A DNA stretch of 64,000 nucleotides, taken from positions 282,822,238-282,886,237 of the forward strand of contig CM051460.1 in NCBI GenBank assembly GCA_028095005.1. The letters are read 5' to 3'. The DNA is from Rhynchospora pubera (taxonomy: Eukaryota; Streptophyta; Magnoliopsida; Poales; Cyperaceae). The notes under the pieces are model-generated. The model did no database searches. It saw nothing but the letters and a program-made list of their open reading frames with translations, and was not told the DNA's origin. Made by a program: the position numbers and the translations under genes. This document shows positions 37,117-49,374 of the stretch, piece by piece; position 1 is the stretch's first letter, and each line of letters starts with the position of its first letter.

Positions 37117-38881
37117 TGTTAGAGATATGTCCTAGAAGCCAATCCTTTTGGATACTTCTATGGTTTTATGTCATTGATGATTTTATATTATTTGTTCCTT
37201 GATTTATGTGTTGACAGTTCATTCAGGTTGAGGATCTGAATTATAGATCACTGTTTTTCATTTAGTAGTAAATGACAACAATAAATCTAAAACGTCCGTA
37301 ATCTTGATAATTAACAAGGAACATTAATTATCAATAAGATTAGTATGCAAGTTAAGTGATGATTAAGTTCTATAAATCATGGGTTAAGGGTAACCAACTT
37401 AATTGCATATGTTTATGTTAATTGAACATAGTACAAGACATGACCCAACGAAATAAATATATGGATTGTGTTATGTGTCATTATTTATTTCGTTATGATT
37501 TTGATTCTAAGTTTGAGATGTTTATCTTTTCCACATGAGGATAGGTTCAATAAATATCGTCTACCGCTGATTTCCGATAAGGGCTGCTATACAGACGTTA
37601 TTTATGTTTTCTTGAATTGTGCGGGGAAAAGCTAAATTATCAAGAAAACCGTATGTCCCTCATTAATTCATTTAGTGAGTGATGATATATGTTTGGGCCC
37701 CTTGATGGAGATAGATTGTTTGCTAGCAACTGATACAATTATCTCTAGATCAAGAAACGCATAATCTGCAAGAATGACACATTCCTATCTTGGATTATAC
37801 GATGATATCGTGAGACATAAGAATCAAAATAGAGAAATACTTTTATTCTCTTATGCAGGATTTAAATATTGTAGCAGTACATTATTTATGCGAATTGGGA
37901 ATCATAACGTGTTGCTAGATACCGCTTATGAATATTGGAATTAAATAGCGATTTAATCCCATGTCCAACTTAGCATAAATCCTCAAAGGGTCACACAGAT
38001 CGAAATATAACCAAACAGTGCATTAATCATTTATTTGCATCAATGTGCTTTTTCGAAAATATGATAAGTTGATTAATTGATTATATGTCGATATAATTAA
38101 TTAATTCAAACGGATCATATCGAAATGATTTAATGCATAAGCTAATCCCATGGTAATTATTAATTAGTTAATAATTATAGAACACAACACAATTTAATAT
38201 AGATAGTTATATTAAATTAATGGGCCGATATTTATTATTGAATAAATAGCCCAAATGAAGAGCACTAAATAGTGGATTGAATGGGTTGATTTAATAATCA
38301 ATTTGGAGAGCTTGCAAAGCCCATTTGGGACCATATATGGCCGGCCACAATAGGGGTGGTAAGTAGGTGGCATGATGGTAAATAAAGGGAACTTGTTGCT
38401 AGGGTTTGAGCATTATAAAAGGACCCTTGTGGAGGCTCCTTGCTCCTCTCTCTCTCTTCCTTCCCTTGGCCGCCACCACCCTCCTCTCTCCCTCTCTTTG
38501 GCCGCCACCTCTCTCCCCTCTCATCCACCTTAGCTCATGTGTTGAGCACCATAATCTCTCCACTTAATTAAAGAGAATTAAGAAGGCGAGAACGCTTGGG
38601 ATTAGCTAAGACCTTGTAGCTTCTAGCAAAGCTTGTAGGTCTTGGTTAATTTCGTGGTGGACTCGAGGACGAGCTTGGCACGAAGGAGAAGCTAGACGCG
38701 AGCGCACCACCTACAACCTAGCCGGTTCAAGCCTCTTGATTACGATATCAAGAGAGGTATAAACCTTTAACTCTCTCTTTGTGTGAATGGCTTTAAGTGC
38801 AAGATCCGAGTTTGTGCATGCTTATATTGGCTAATTAAGAGTAATTAACCATAAAAATGAAATTTATGCACTTAACTAACA
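37117..38881 (+). mobile_element. Solo LTR, family X (1,765 bp)
   Basis: Starts TGTTAGAGATATGTCCTAG and ends CTTAACTAACA, flanked by GCTAA at 37112-37116 and 38882-38886. Inserted into the family Y LTR, opposite in orientation to the full-length copy. TATA box TATAAAAGGA at about 38413. Confidence 0.92.
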
Positions 38882-41800
38882 GCTAAGTCATGCAAAAACA
38901 TCAAGCAACATGCATAATATACTTTAAGTTTAGCACAACAACAAGAGTTAGGGTCCAGGTGAAATCCGCACCTTAAACCTCACACCGCTTTACCCGCCGT
39001 TTATTGCTGCGAAGCGCCCGCTTCACCGCTCAAGTCCACCGCTTCACTTAGTTCAGGGTCTGGTTCAAGTGAACAAAACCTAAGTCACAAACATGCACAA
39101 GAACAACCTATAACTCATGCAATTACGTGGTTAAGACACTGAACCAAACAGTGTTGCGTGACTGGTTTGCGGGGTAGCACCTTTTGTATCCCCGCTTCAT
39201 GATTTGCCTAACAGCCCAACACCAGACCTATAATGCTAAGCAGCATGTGGTCAGTTAGGGTACACAACAAGACTGTCTTGCACCAATATCATCATCCCAA
39301 AGGTCTGTTTGAGTCATGGAAACCAGCCGCTATACACAACTCATGCACCGCCATGAATTTCCCAGCCTGTTTTGGGTAAACCAGGGCCAAAACCATGCAA
39401 GCAACCTTGTTCTTTACCTTTCCAACTATCCAGCTATGTCCCAAGCACTACTTTTCACTGTCTAATGCCTCAAAACTAAGCTCTAATGGTCTGTTTTGGT
39501 AAGGAACAGAACAGATACGAATTTGGCAAGGAGAAGGGCATAATTGTCCACACAATTGGGCCAGAGAGAGATGTTAAAAGGTAGGGACCAGGTGTCAGCA
39601 ACTCTCTCCCCCTAACCAAATGACTAAGCAGCTTGGTGTCACTATTCTGTTGGGGCTGGTCAAACCAAGTTGGACTGCCCTTTGGTCATCTCCAAGGGTC
39701 ACCACTGGACAATTCCAGTGCAACATGCATGGGACATCTCCAGTATTTGCAACCATACATGCCTAAGTACAGATTTCATGACTGGGCAGCTACGTTAACC
39801 ACCGCACACGTAGACCGGCCGTAACCGTCATGCGTTACAGCATAGTTTGGTCATCATTTTGGTCACAATTTGGGTCATCATACCATGTCATTATACCACG
39901 CAATAATTTATTTCAATTTGGCATACATGATGCAACATACACACAAAGTCTGATTGTAAGGCAACCATTACCATAGCGGGACTTATACCGTTTCCAACCA
40001 CGCTTTACATGACTGCACTAGTGTTTGGACAGGGATGGGGGCATAATTACATGGGTCTCTAGTCAGTCAAGGTCTCAAACATCACCACCCCCTAATAGAC
40101 AGGATGCAATTTGGAGCAACATATAGTACAATATTTACAAACCCCTGAATTTCCCCCACGCTCTAAGGCCCGGTTGCATGGTGTTTACATGACAGGTACA
40201 CCGTCAAACAGCCGTATCTCACAGACTTGACCCAGCAAAATAAATATATGGATTGTGTTATGTGTCATTATTTATTTCGTTATGATTTTGATTCTAAGTT
40301 TGAGATGTTTATCTTTTCCACATGAGGATAGATTCAATAAATAGCGTCTACCACTGATTCCCGATAAGGGCTGCTATACGGACTTTATTTATGTTCTCTT
40401 GAATTGTGCGGGAAAAAACTAATCATCAAGAAAATCATATGTCCCTCATTAATTCGCTTAGTGAGTGACGATATCTGTTTGGGCCCCTCGATGGAGATAG
40501 ATTGTTTGCATGCAACTTTATACAATTATCTCTAGATCAAGAAACGTATAATCTACAAGAATGACACATTCCAATCTTGGATTATACGATGATATCGTGT
40601 GACATAAGAATCAAAATAGAGATATACTTTTATTCTCTTATGCATGATTGAAATACTGTAGCAGTACACTATTTTATGTGAATTGGGAATCGTGTTGCTA
40701 GATACCGCTTATGATTATTGGGATTAAATAGCGATTTAATTCCATGTCCAACTTAGCATAAATCCTCAAAGGGTTACACAAATAGGACTTTAACCATACA
40801 GTTCATTATTTATTTGTTTGCAACAGTGAGTATTGCGAAAATATGATAGTTTGATTAATTAATTATATACCGTTGCGAACCGTTATAATTAATTAAATCA
40901 AAGAGATCATATAAAAATAAATTAATGTATTTGCTAATCCTAATTTAATTATTAATAAGTTAATAATTAATTATGTTCAACACATTTCAATTCATTGAGC
41001 TATTGGGTCTTTATTTAATTAGTTAAATAAAAGCCTAATTTGAGGTTGGTTGAAAGAGCAATTAAAAGGATTGAATTAATGGGTTTTTAGCACATTTGGT
41101 GTATCCCACAAAAGCCTCCAATGGGGTCGGCCACATAAGGGCAAACTTGTCCATAAATTGTTGTGGTAGGTAGGTCAAGAGAGCACTATATAAAGGGGTC
41201 AAGTTTTGAAAAAATCCTAGCCTCTACTCCTTTTTCTCTCTCCTTTCCTCTTTGGCCGAAATTCACCAAGGGAGAAATTTTTTTTCAGATTTTTCTCCAT
41301 GCTCTCTCTTCTCTCCTCTCCTTTCTAGCTCATGGGTTGAGCACTCCTCTCCATAAATTAAATAGTTAATTGGTAAAAGAGAGAGGAAACCTAGAGGGAT
41401 TAGATTGTTTCTTCCTCTTGCTAGCACAAGGGTTGAAGATTATGGTTAACCTCCTTGGTGGATTCGAGACCGACCACCCAACGAAGAGGAGGCACATGGA
41501 GGCACGCCACCAACTCCTACACCAATGGATCGAGCCCCGTGAATACGATTTCGCATGAGGTAGAATCCAAACCTTTTCTCTTGTGTGTTAATTGACTTGG
41601 CACTAGATCCTTGCACTTGTTTGTGGTTAATTAAGTGTAATTAGCTATAAAAATTAAAATTGTGCATTTTCTAACAGCATGATATCTGGCATTTTCATAT
41701 ATGTGACTAAATTATTTTACCAAAGGTGTAAAGTAATGAGATGCATGCTTTCTGGTTGTTTTCATTATGTTTGTGTAGGTTTTGATTTGAATATTGGCTT

Positions 41801-43301
41801 TGATGTGCACATGTCTCCCCAAACTGCTATAGCAGCTGAGAGTTGGGATTGTAATGAGACAACTGCCGATACTTACTCCAATACCGAGGAAGTATTAGAT
41901 CAGAAAACTGGTGAGACAAGCACGGATGCTGATCCTGGTTCTTCAAGCACCAGTTCTCTGATTCCTATTCCAGAATTTGGAATGGAATTTACTTCGAAAG
42001 AAGATGCCTTCCTCTTTTACAGCAAGTATGCCTATTCTGTTGGATTTGGTGCAGCGAGGTGGGGGGTTTTTCTAAGGATGGCAAAACCATTCGGGAGACA
42101 ATCAAGTGTCACAAAGGCGGTACAATTCGTGGGCAAAGTGACAAACCAGTGACTGAGAGAAAATATGCAGTGAAAAAGACCGGGTGTCTAGCGCGCATTG
42201 TCTTGCTTTTTAATGCTGAAAAAGAAGTGTGGTTCATCTACAAATGTGAACTCAGCCATAACCATGAGTTGCGCCCAGAATACTCTTATAAACTCACCAG
42301 CCACAGAAATCTTCCATTCTATGTGAAGAAACTCCTTGAGATCAATGAACATGCTGGCCTTCCAGTGGTTGGCAATATAAATACAGTTATTCAAATGGGT
42401 GGAGGTGAAGAGCTTTGTGGTTATTCAGAGAGGGATGCAAGGAACTACATTGCTAAAGTAAGGAGGTACAATTTAAGAAAAGGTGACGCAGATACATTGA
42501 TGACTTATTTCTGTAAAAAGCAAGCTGTGGATCCAAACTTCTTCTACCAGTGTAAATTTGATGAGGATAACCGGCTAGAATTGGTGTTTTGGGCTGATTC
42601 AGTTTCGCGAGCTGCATACCAATATCTCGGCGATGCTTTGTCTTTCGATGCGACTTATCTTCTAAATAAGTTAAGTATTCAACCCAGTTTCTGTTTTATA
42701 TATTTACCATTAGGTGTGAATCTAACTTGGTTGATATTGTATCTATTACATAATTATGGCATTTTCCTTAAACAAGTTAGTAAGGAATTTAATAAGACAG
42801 AATGTTAGTTTGGTATAGGGTGAATTTTTGTATTTTTGTATGTGGTAGTTTGTTACCAGCTTGATGGTATATTGGTTTCTATTATTGGTATATTGCTATT
42901 TTTTCAGAAAGATGCTTACATGTATTGTGTTTTTTAGGGAGTAAGTAATTTGGTATATGAGAGTAAATAATATAGTAGAAGGAGAGTAATTAATTAAGGA
43001 GTATAATATACTGCAGCTCTTACCATAGAATTTTATCATTTTTTTTTCTGATGTATGTTAATTTACAAAAATCTTGTCCATTTTTCAAGTTTGATCTACC
43101 TGTTGCACCCTTTGTTGGTGTTAATCATCATGGAAAAACCACAGTGTTTGGTTGTTCCATGATGACTTGTGAGGATACTGATTCGTACTCGTGGATCATG
43201 ACAACATTTTTATAATGTATGCGAGGCAAGTCTCCAGAGACGATCATCATAGATCAGTCAGTGGCTATGACGAATGCTATAGAAAAATGTTTGCCAAATA
43301 G

Positions 43302-43604
43302 GTAAATGTTATTCCTTTGGTTTGTATCAGTTTTTATATTTGCTTGCAGGGAGCTTATAATTTCTTATATGAGATTAACTTATATTTGATAGGGATGTAA
43401 ATTAATTAGTTGCATGCTATCTGACTTTGTTGTTTGTATCAGTTTTAATATTTAGTTCCAGGGAGCTTATAGTTTTGTATTAGGAGTAACTTTTTTTTTG
43501 GTCACGGGTGCAAATTAATTAAGTGCATGCTCTCTAATTTTTATAATTTATTTTGTTTGTATCAGTTTTCATATTGAATGCCATAGAAATTTTTTATCAA
43601 ACAG
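43302..43604 (+). other. FRS intron flanked by a duplicated exon end
   Basis: The 29 bp before the donor (43273-43301, AATGCTATAGAAAAATG...) recur, with about five differences, as the 28 bp before the acceptor (43577-43604, AATGCCATAGAAATTTT...). The intron body consists of about 2.5 copies of a 115-bp unit also found in other introns. Confidence 0.7.
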
Positions 43605-44189
43605 TGTCCACCGGTATTGCATCTGGCACATCATGAACAAGCTACCTAATAAATTGCCAAATAACCTGAGTGTTATAAAGAAGATTAAGAGTGTGGTCTA
43701 TGACTCCTTGACAGTTGAAGAGTTTGAGTCCAGTTGGCAAAATGCCATAAACGAATACTCTCTTCAAGGTATTACATTCTTCAACTCTCTTATTTAATTT
43801 TAACTACTGTACATAATTATTATCAGGAGTATTATGTTAATACTATGTAGAGATTGATTTTGTTTCATTCAGAGAGTATTTTATACTAGTGTGGAAGTAA
43901 ATAATTTAGTACAGTGGTTTCTATTATTACATACAGGTGAGTATTTAAGGATGCCTTACTTAATCAATGTTTCACTTTGTCTATCTTATTAACCTTCAAA
44001 ACATATCATTCTTGGCTCCGTGAGATATACAACATTAGGTCAAAATGGATTCCAGCTTTTTTGAAGAATCATTTTTGGGCAGGGATGTCAACTACTCAAA
44101 GAAGCGAGAGCATGAATTCATACTTGGACAAGTTTGTGAACTCGAAAACTTCTCTGAGGTAAAATTTTGTTTTCTCAAAATATGTCAGT

Positions 44190-44730
44190 AGTAATACAGT
44201 AATGGAGTAATACAGTTATGTAAGCTAGTCAAAGGAAGTGTTTAATATTGTGTATGGAGTAACTTATTTTTACAGGAGAGTATATTGTTACATTGTAGGC
44301 AGTAACTTATGCTAGTCATTAATGGATACATTAATGGAGTAACTTATACCTCTCAAGGATACATTAATGGAGTAATACAGTTGTGTATGCTAGTCACAGG
44401 AAGTGTTTAATTTTGTGTAGGGAGAAACTTATTTTTACAGGAGAGTATATTTGTGGGGAGTAACTTGCACCTCTCAGGGATACATTAATGGAGTAATACA
44501 GTTGTGTAAGCTGGTCACAGCATGTGTTTAATATTGTGTAGAGAGTAACTTATTTATACGTGAGAGAAAATTCCTACATCATAGGGAGTAACTTATACCT
44601 ATTAGTAATACAGTAATGGAGTAATACAATTAAGCTAGTCACAGGATGTGTTTAATATTGGATAGGAAGTAACTTATTTTCACATGAGAGTATATTGCTA
44701 CATCGCAGGGAGTATCTTATGTGACTAATT
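44190..44730 (+). repeat. Intronic tandem repeat with GGAGTAA core
   Basis: Four diverged units of about 120-165 bp; GGAGTAATACA recurs at 44204, 44369, 44490 and 44618, each with GGAGTAACTTAT-like and GAGAGTATATT blocks. Lies in the FRS intron before the exon at 44753. Confidence 0.8.
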
Positions 44731-45654
44731 GTGCAATTCTTTCTTCTTGCAGTCAATTCGTGAAACAATTTGAAGCAGTACTAGCAAAATAGAGAAGAGA
44801 TGAGATAGATCTCGATTTTCAATGTGTTGATGGAGAGCCCAAGTGTTTTACACAAGAGCTTATTGAGGAACAATTCGCTGGAGCATATACACACAACCAA
44901 TTCTACAAGTTTCAATCAGAATTGCTAGCTGTACTTGGATTAAAGTTCAATCCATGTGAGGTGCTGGGAGTAAGAAGGGTGTATAGAATTTCTGAGAAGA
45001 AGATGGACAAGATGATGGAGTACAATCTGGTTTACAACAGTGAAGATGACACATATTTGTGTGACTGTCATCTATTTCAAACTTGTGGGTTGGTGTGTAG
45101 ACATGCTTTGCTGGTCTACAAACAAGAAGATGTGGAGTTTGCTCCCTCTAGTTACATGTTGGATAGATAGAGTAAGCATTGTAAGAGGAATCATTTAGAT
45201 GCAAGAGTGATTTCTTTGAGAGTAAATCAGAAGCGTGAGACATACAACAACCTGTACTCACTTCTCCATGGTGTGTTTCTCGACTTGGTTGATTATGCCT
45301 TACTTGATGAAGTTTCTCTAAATGCTGTTGTGGATGGCATGAATGGTTTGAGAATTTCTGTGTCAAACAGAAGAGAGAGCACAGGAGAAGCTTTTGGTAG
45401 TAATGACAACAATGGAGGAATGGGTGAAAGTGGATCTAGTGTGGTGGTAGCAGATGGGGACTCAAGTCAACAACCAATTAAAGATCCAGAAAAGAGGCGA
45501 AAGAGGGGTTGGAACCCGACCAAAAGATTGAAGCCAAAGGAAGAGATAATTCGAGACAAGATGAAAAAGAAGAATAAAAAGTTGACTCAGGTTGAGGAAA
45601 ATGGTACTGGTGGACAACCTTGTTCTAGAGGCAAGAGGAGTGAGTAAATTTTAA

Positions 45655-45835
45655 CTCTGTCAGTTATCATATTTAGTTGAAGGGAGAATATAATTGCATA
45701 TACGGGAGAAACTTAATTTACTGGAGGGTGTAAATTACTATATTTGTCAATTATCATATTTAGTTGAATGGAGAATATAGTTGCGTATATGGGAGTAACT
45801 TATTTTACTAGAGGGTGTAAATTACTATATCATGA
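45655..45835 (+). repeat. Intronic two-copy repeat
   Basis: Two units of about 88-96 bp in the last FRS intron share TTATCATATTTAGTTGAA, GGGAGTAACTTA-like and GAGGGTGTAAATTACTATAT. Related to units at 25988-26087, 43319-43560 and 48640-48840. Confidence 0.8.
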
Positions 45836-45937
45836 TTGATAACGTTTTATTTTGTATATAGGTTTGAAATCAAAGAAGTAATTCGCGAAAAGATGCAAAA
45901 GAAGAAGATGATGTTGATTGATTTGGAGGGAAACTGA

Positions 45938-46845
45938 ATTGGAGAAGCTCATTGTTTTGCTGATTATTGTTTGTTTACAGTTTTTTTTTCAAAGAATAGA
46001 GTTACAAATATGAAAGAAGAAAGTTACAAATAGAAGAAAAAGGAATTGTACTTTTATTTTTATAGTGCTTTTATTGTATGTACTATCGATATGTCATTTT
46101 TTTTAACTTTTTCATTATTTGTCAGAAATGCATGTAACTGGTGATATTATGTTCATTCATGGTTATAATATTTCTTGAAATATTTCTTATCATTGGAGTA
46201 TATTAATTAATCATATAAAAAATGAACTTGTTATAATAATTATACCAAGAGGGAGTATCTAGTTCTGTCGAGGAAGTACATTTTACTGTTCAAGGGAGTA
46301 TATTCATATTGTCATTTTAACATATGTATAATTGATAGATTAATGGAGTATATTGATATGTTCAAGGGAGTATATTGTTTACTATTCTAGGGAGTATATT
46401 GATATCGTCATTTTAACATATGTATAATTGATATACATTTTTGGTAATGTTTTATTCCAGAAGTAATGGATGCAACCGTTGGATCATATTTTGTTCTATC
46501 AATCCTTATCTAGTGTTGCGGTATACGTCTTCTCGCGTTACACGTCTTTTCGAGCCGTTCGATCTGATCGGACGGTTAATTTATATACACATGATTTCAT
46601 TTCCCTTTCTCTCTCTTTCTCTCCTCTCAGCGACTTACTCTCTCACTCTCTACTCTTCATTGCCACTCCCGAGGAAAACACAGGTATCTTTTCCCCTCTA
46701 CTCCTCATTGCCTCTCTCTCTCCTAGGGTTTTACCACTGTTTCTTCTCATTTCTAGTCGCTGTTTGTTTTCCATCGTTGCTTCAGATCCGTTGCTTGTTG
46801 TTCGCGTAATCTCTCTTGAGTCTCCGTTTGGTTTGATCGGCGACA
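45938..46845 (+). promoter_or_regulatory. Intergenic region and probable 5' UTR of the Ulp1-like gene
   Basis: GGGAGTATATTG repeats at 46245-46400, then a scrap resembling a MITE M2 arm (CCGTTCGATCTGATCGGACG, about 46556), then a CT-rich leader (CTTTCTCTCTCTTTCTC) leading to ATG 46846. The ORFs at 46441-46961 run across this leader in other frames and are not called. Confidence 0.45.
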
Positions 46846-49374
46846 ATGGTGAAAAAATCATCTACAACGAAATCAAAATCGCCAATTCAACCAGGTTTGT
46901 TCAACTTCCTTTCTATTATTATTTCTATACATCAGTTTTTCATTGTCGGCACTACTTTTAGGATTGAGATTTTGAAGTAATTTATTACTAAATTGTGCTT
47001 AATTAACTCCTGCATGGAGTAAATATTGTTGATTAAGGGAGTATTTATTGTGAATAAAGGGAGTACTGTCCTAATTCATGTTCCTATGATCACAGGGAAG
47101 GCATCTTCTTCTAAAGACCGTGGAAAAGGGCATGCCGGTACTTCATCTAAAAAGGCGTCTTTATCTCTTAGTCGTGGGAAAGCACCTGGTCCATCTGGTT
47201 AGCTTTTCTATTTGTTAGTTTGTTATTATTATTATTTCATTATTTATATTTGAATCAATCATGTGGAACAAAATATTTACATGTAGTCCTGATGATGTAT
47301 TAATTAATTAGTTGTACATTATAATTAAAATTAATGGAGTAACTAAACATGTTGTTTTTTATATTTTGTACAATGATTTATGTGTTAAATTTTACTTTCT
47401 TTGGTTTGATACCTTTTTTTTGTGATTTTGTTTTGAAAAACAGGTGGTAAGAAGTTTGTTGTACGCTGTAAACCAAGTCACATCTTGGTTTTTTATGAGA
47501 GGATATTCTTCCGAAGATGTTTGATTTGCAGAGGGCTAGGCTAATGGAAACCCCTTTTGCACACTTTTTTGAGATGCCGGAAGCTTATCTGTCAACAAAC
47601 ATCCTGACAAAGGTGGTGGATCTATATGATCCTGACAGTGAATGTTTTCAAGTTGGTGATGTTTCCATCCCATTCACAACAGAAGATGTTGGTGTTGCAC
47701 TTGGTATATCTTTTTCCAACCTTCTTTAGTTATGTTTGTTTACTTGTTTGTCAAATAAATTAGATGAACTAAATAGATAGATTAATGGATTAAACATTTA
47801 CCACAATAGGAGTAACTTATTTGAACAAGGGAGTTTATTGTGAACTATAAGGCAGTATTTATGTATGTGTTAGTGTGTTATCAGTGTGTTGGTGTTTGAA
47901 ACAAGGGAGTAACTTAATTTATCAAGGGAGTATATTATCAGTGTGAAGGAAGTAATTTATTTAAACAAGTGATGTGATTAGAGTAACTAAATAACTAATT
48001 GTAAGTTGTTTAATATTTGTTTAATATATTTAGTAAATAAGTAAACATTTTTTATATTTTTATTCATATCACTAACAAAAATTTTCTCTATTATTAGGTT
48101 TAGTAGATAATGGTGTGTTAATCAACATAGAAAATCTAGAAGGGAAGCTAAAGAAGCTTGTTAATACCAAGTCCCCTCTGTACCAAGCTTACTTTCAAGG
48201 AATATCAAAGCCCAATTACTTAGATCTTGGGGAAGAAATAATGAAAATTGCAGGAAATGATGAAAAGGTGAATGATTTTGTCTCTCTGATGATCCTTCAC
48301 CTTTTCACTGTTATTCTGCTTCCTCCATCAAGTGGCCGAGTCGCACTTAACATGATAACATTTTTGGAGGATTTGGATAAACTGTCGGGGTACAATTGGG
48401 ACAATGTTGTACATGCTTTGATTGTAAACCAAATGACAGAGGCATACCGAAAACCAACTCATAAAATAGAAGAGAGCGATGGCAAGAAAACTAGAGTGGC
48501 CCTCAGAGCGAATTGTATTGGAGGGTGTCTTTATGCTGCAATAGTAAGATTTTTTTTACCTTATAGCTGTTATATAATTTTGTTTTATGTTCTAAATTCA
48601 ACCTCGTTACATGTATATTTGCCTGAATATATGAGCTGCATGGTATCTGTTTTATATCAGATTTGATATTTAATTGAAGGGAGTAAGTTATTTATATAAA
48701 GGGTGTAAATTAATGAACTGTATGGCATTTGTTTTTCATCAGATTTGATATTTAATTTAGGGGAGTTTATAGTTTCTTATATGGGAGTAATTTATTTTTA
48801 TAAAAGGTGTAAATTAATGAACTGCTTGGTATCTGTTTTTTAATATATATGAAGTAGTAAGTTAGAAGTTTGTATGTTTCTTTAACACAAGTTTTTTTTT
48901 CCTTTTTTTTTAGGTCTCGTTTTTTGAGAGAAGTCGTGAGAAATCTTGTAAGTACTGAAAGGTGGTATTATAACTGGAATATGAGGAAAAGATTCTCTGA
49001 AGCTGCAGCAACAAAACTTATGAACAAAGTTGAGAAGAAATTAGAGATGTTAACAAAGAATGGAAATACAATTGAGCCATTGGTTTGGACTCGTCCCGAG
49101 CAACTTATTTTGCTACACGGTTGCAGAGAGAACCTTTTGGTGAAATATGATTTACCTATTCCTCGTCGTCCTCATCTTCCTCGCCGTACTAGGTCTAAAA
49201 GGCGCCAAGCAGCTGAAACAGATGATGATAATGTAACTGAGGAAGAAGACAACAACAATGATGATGAACATGATGAAGAAGGTAGTAACTATAAGGGAGT
49301 ATCTTACTTGAACAGGAGAGTACACTATCACTATAAGGATAGTAACTAATATTTGTTGTTTTAATTTTTGGCAG

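Larger units (their letters stand above)
26413..40223. mobile_element. Solo LTR, family Y (about 2.36 kb after removing inserts)
   Basis: Starts TGTCACACCCCGCAGCG and ends GTATCTCACA, with the duplication GACTT at 26408-26412 and 40224-40228. Removing the two family X insertions leaves about 2,358 bp with TG...CA ends and no coding sequence, best read as a solo LTR. Ends of this kind (read on the minus strand TGTGAGATACGG...GGTGTGACA) are common in plant Ty3/gypsy elements. Confidence 0.85.
26088..41677 (+). mobile_element. Solo LTR, family X (1,774 bp after removing inserts)
   Basis: The LTR starts TGTTGGAGTTATGTCCTAG and ends TTTTCTAACA, with the 5-bp duplication GCATG at 26083-26087 and 41678-41682. 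It is split into 26088-26412 and 40229-41677 by the family Y LTR. The same family supplies 27180-36857 and 37117-38881. A TATA box (CTATATAAAG, about 41188) is oriented with the host gene. It lies in FRS-like intron 1. Confidence 0.92.
41779..45937 (+). pseudogene. FAR1/FHY3-related (FRS) protein, decayed
   Basis: A MURA-transposase-derived FAR1-related protein. Exons: 41779-about 42667, 43090-43301, 43605-43768, about 43995-44158, 44753-about 45646 and 45862-45937. Domains in order: FAR1 DNA-binding region (GMEFTSKEDAFLFYSKY, then CHKGG, KKTGCLARIV, SHNHEL), MULE transposase core (FWADSVSRAAYQYLGDALSF, PFVGVNHHGKTTVFGCSM, IIIDQSVAMTNAI, RYCIWHIMNKL, FWAGMSTTQRSESMNSYL), SWIM zinc finger (CDCHLFQTCGLVCRH), and a basic C-terminal tail. 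Lesions: a one-base slip in a G6 run at 42061-42066; TAA at 43213-43215; TAG at 44790-44792; TAG in place of a Trp codon at 45168-45170; and the acceptor before 43090 reads CAAG where phase demands an extra G. Its first intron holds the nested LTRs. FHY3/FAR1 are light-signalling transcription factors; this copy could equally be an old MULE transposase. Confidence 0.88.

Noticed and set aside
46441..46961. Overlapping ORFs of 122 and 163 codons
   Set aside because: They cross a CT-rich leader and splice site in frames other than the ATG at 46846 and have low-complexity composition.
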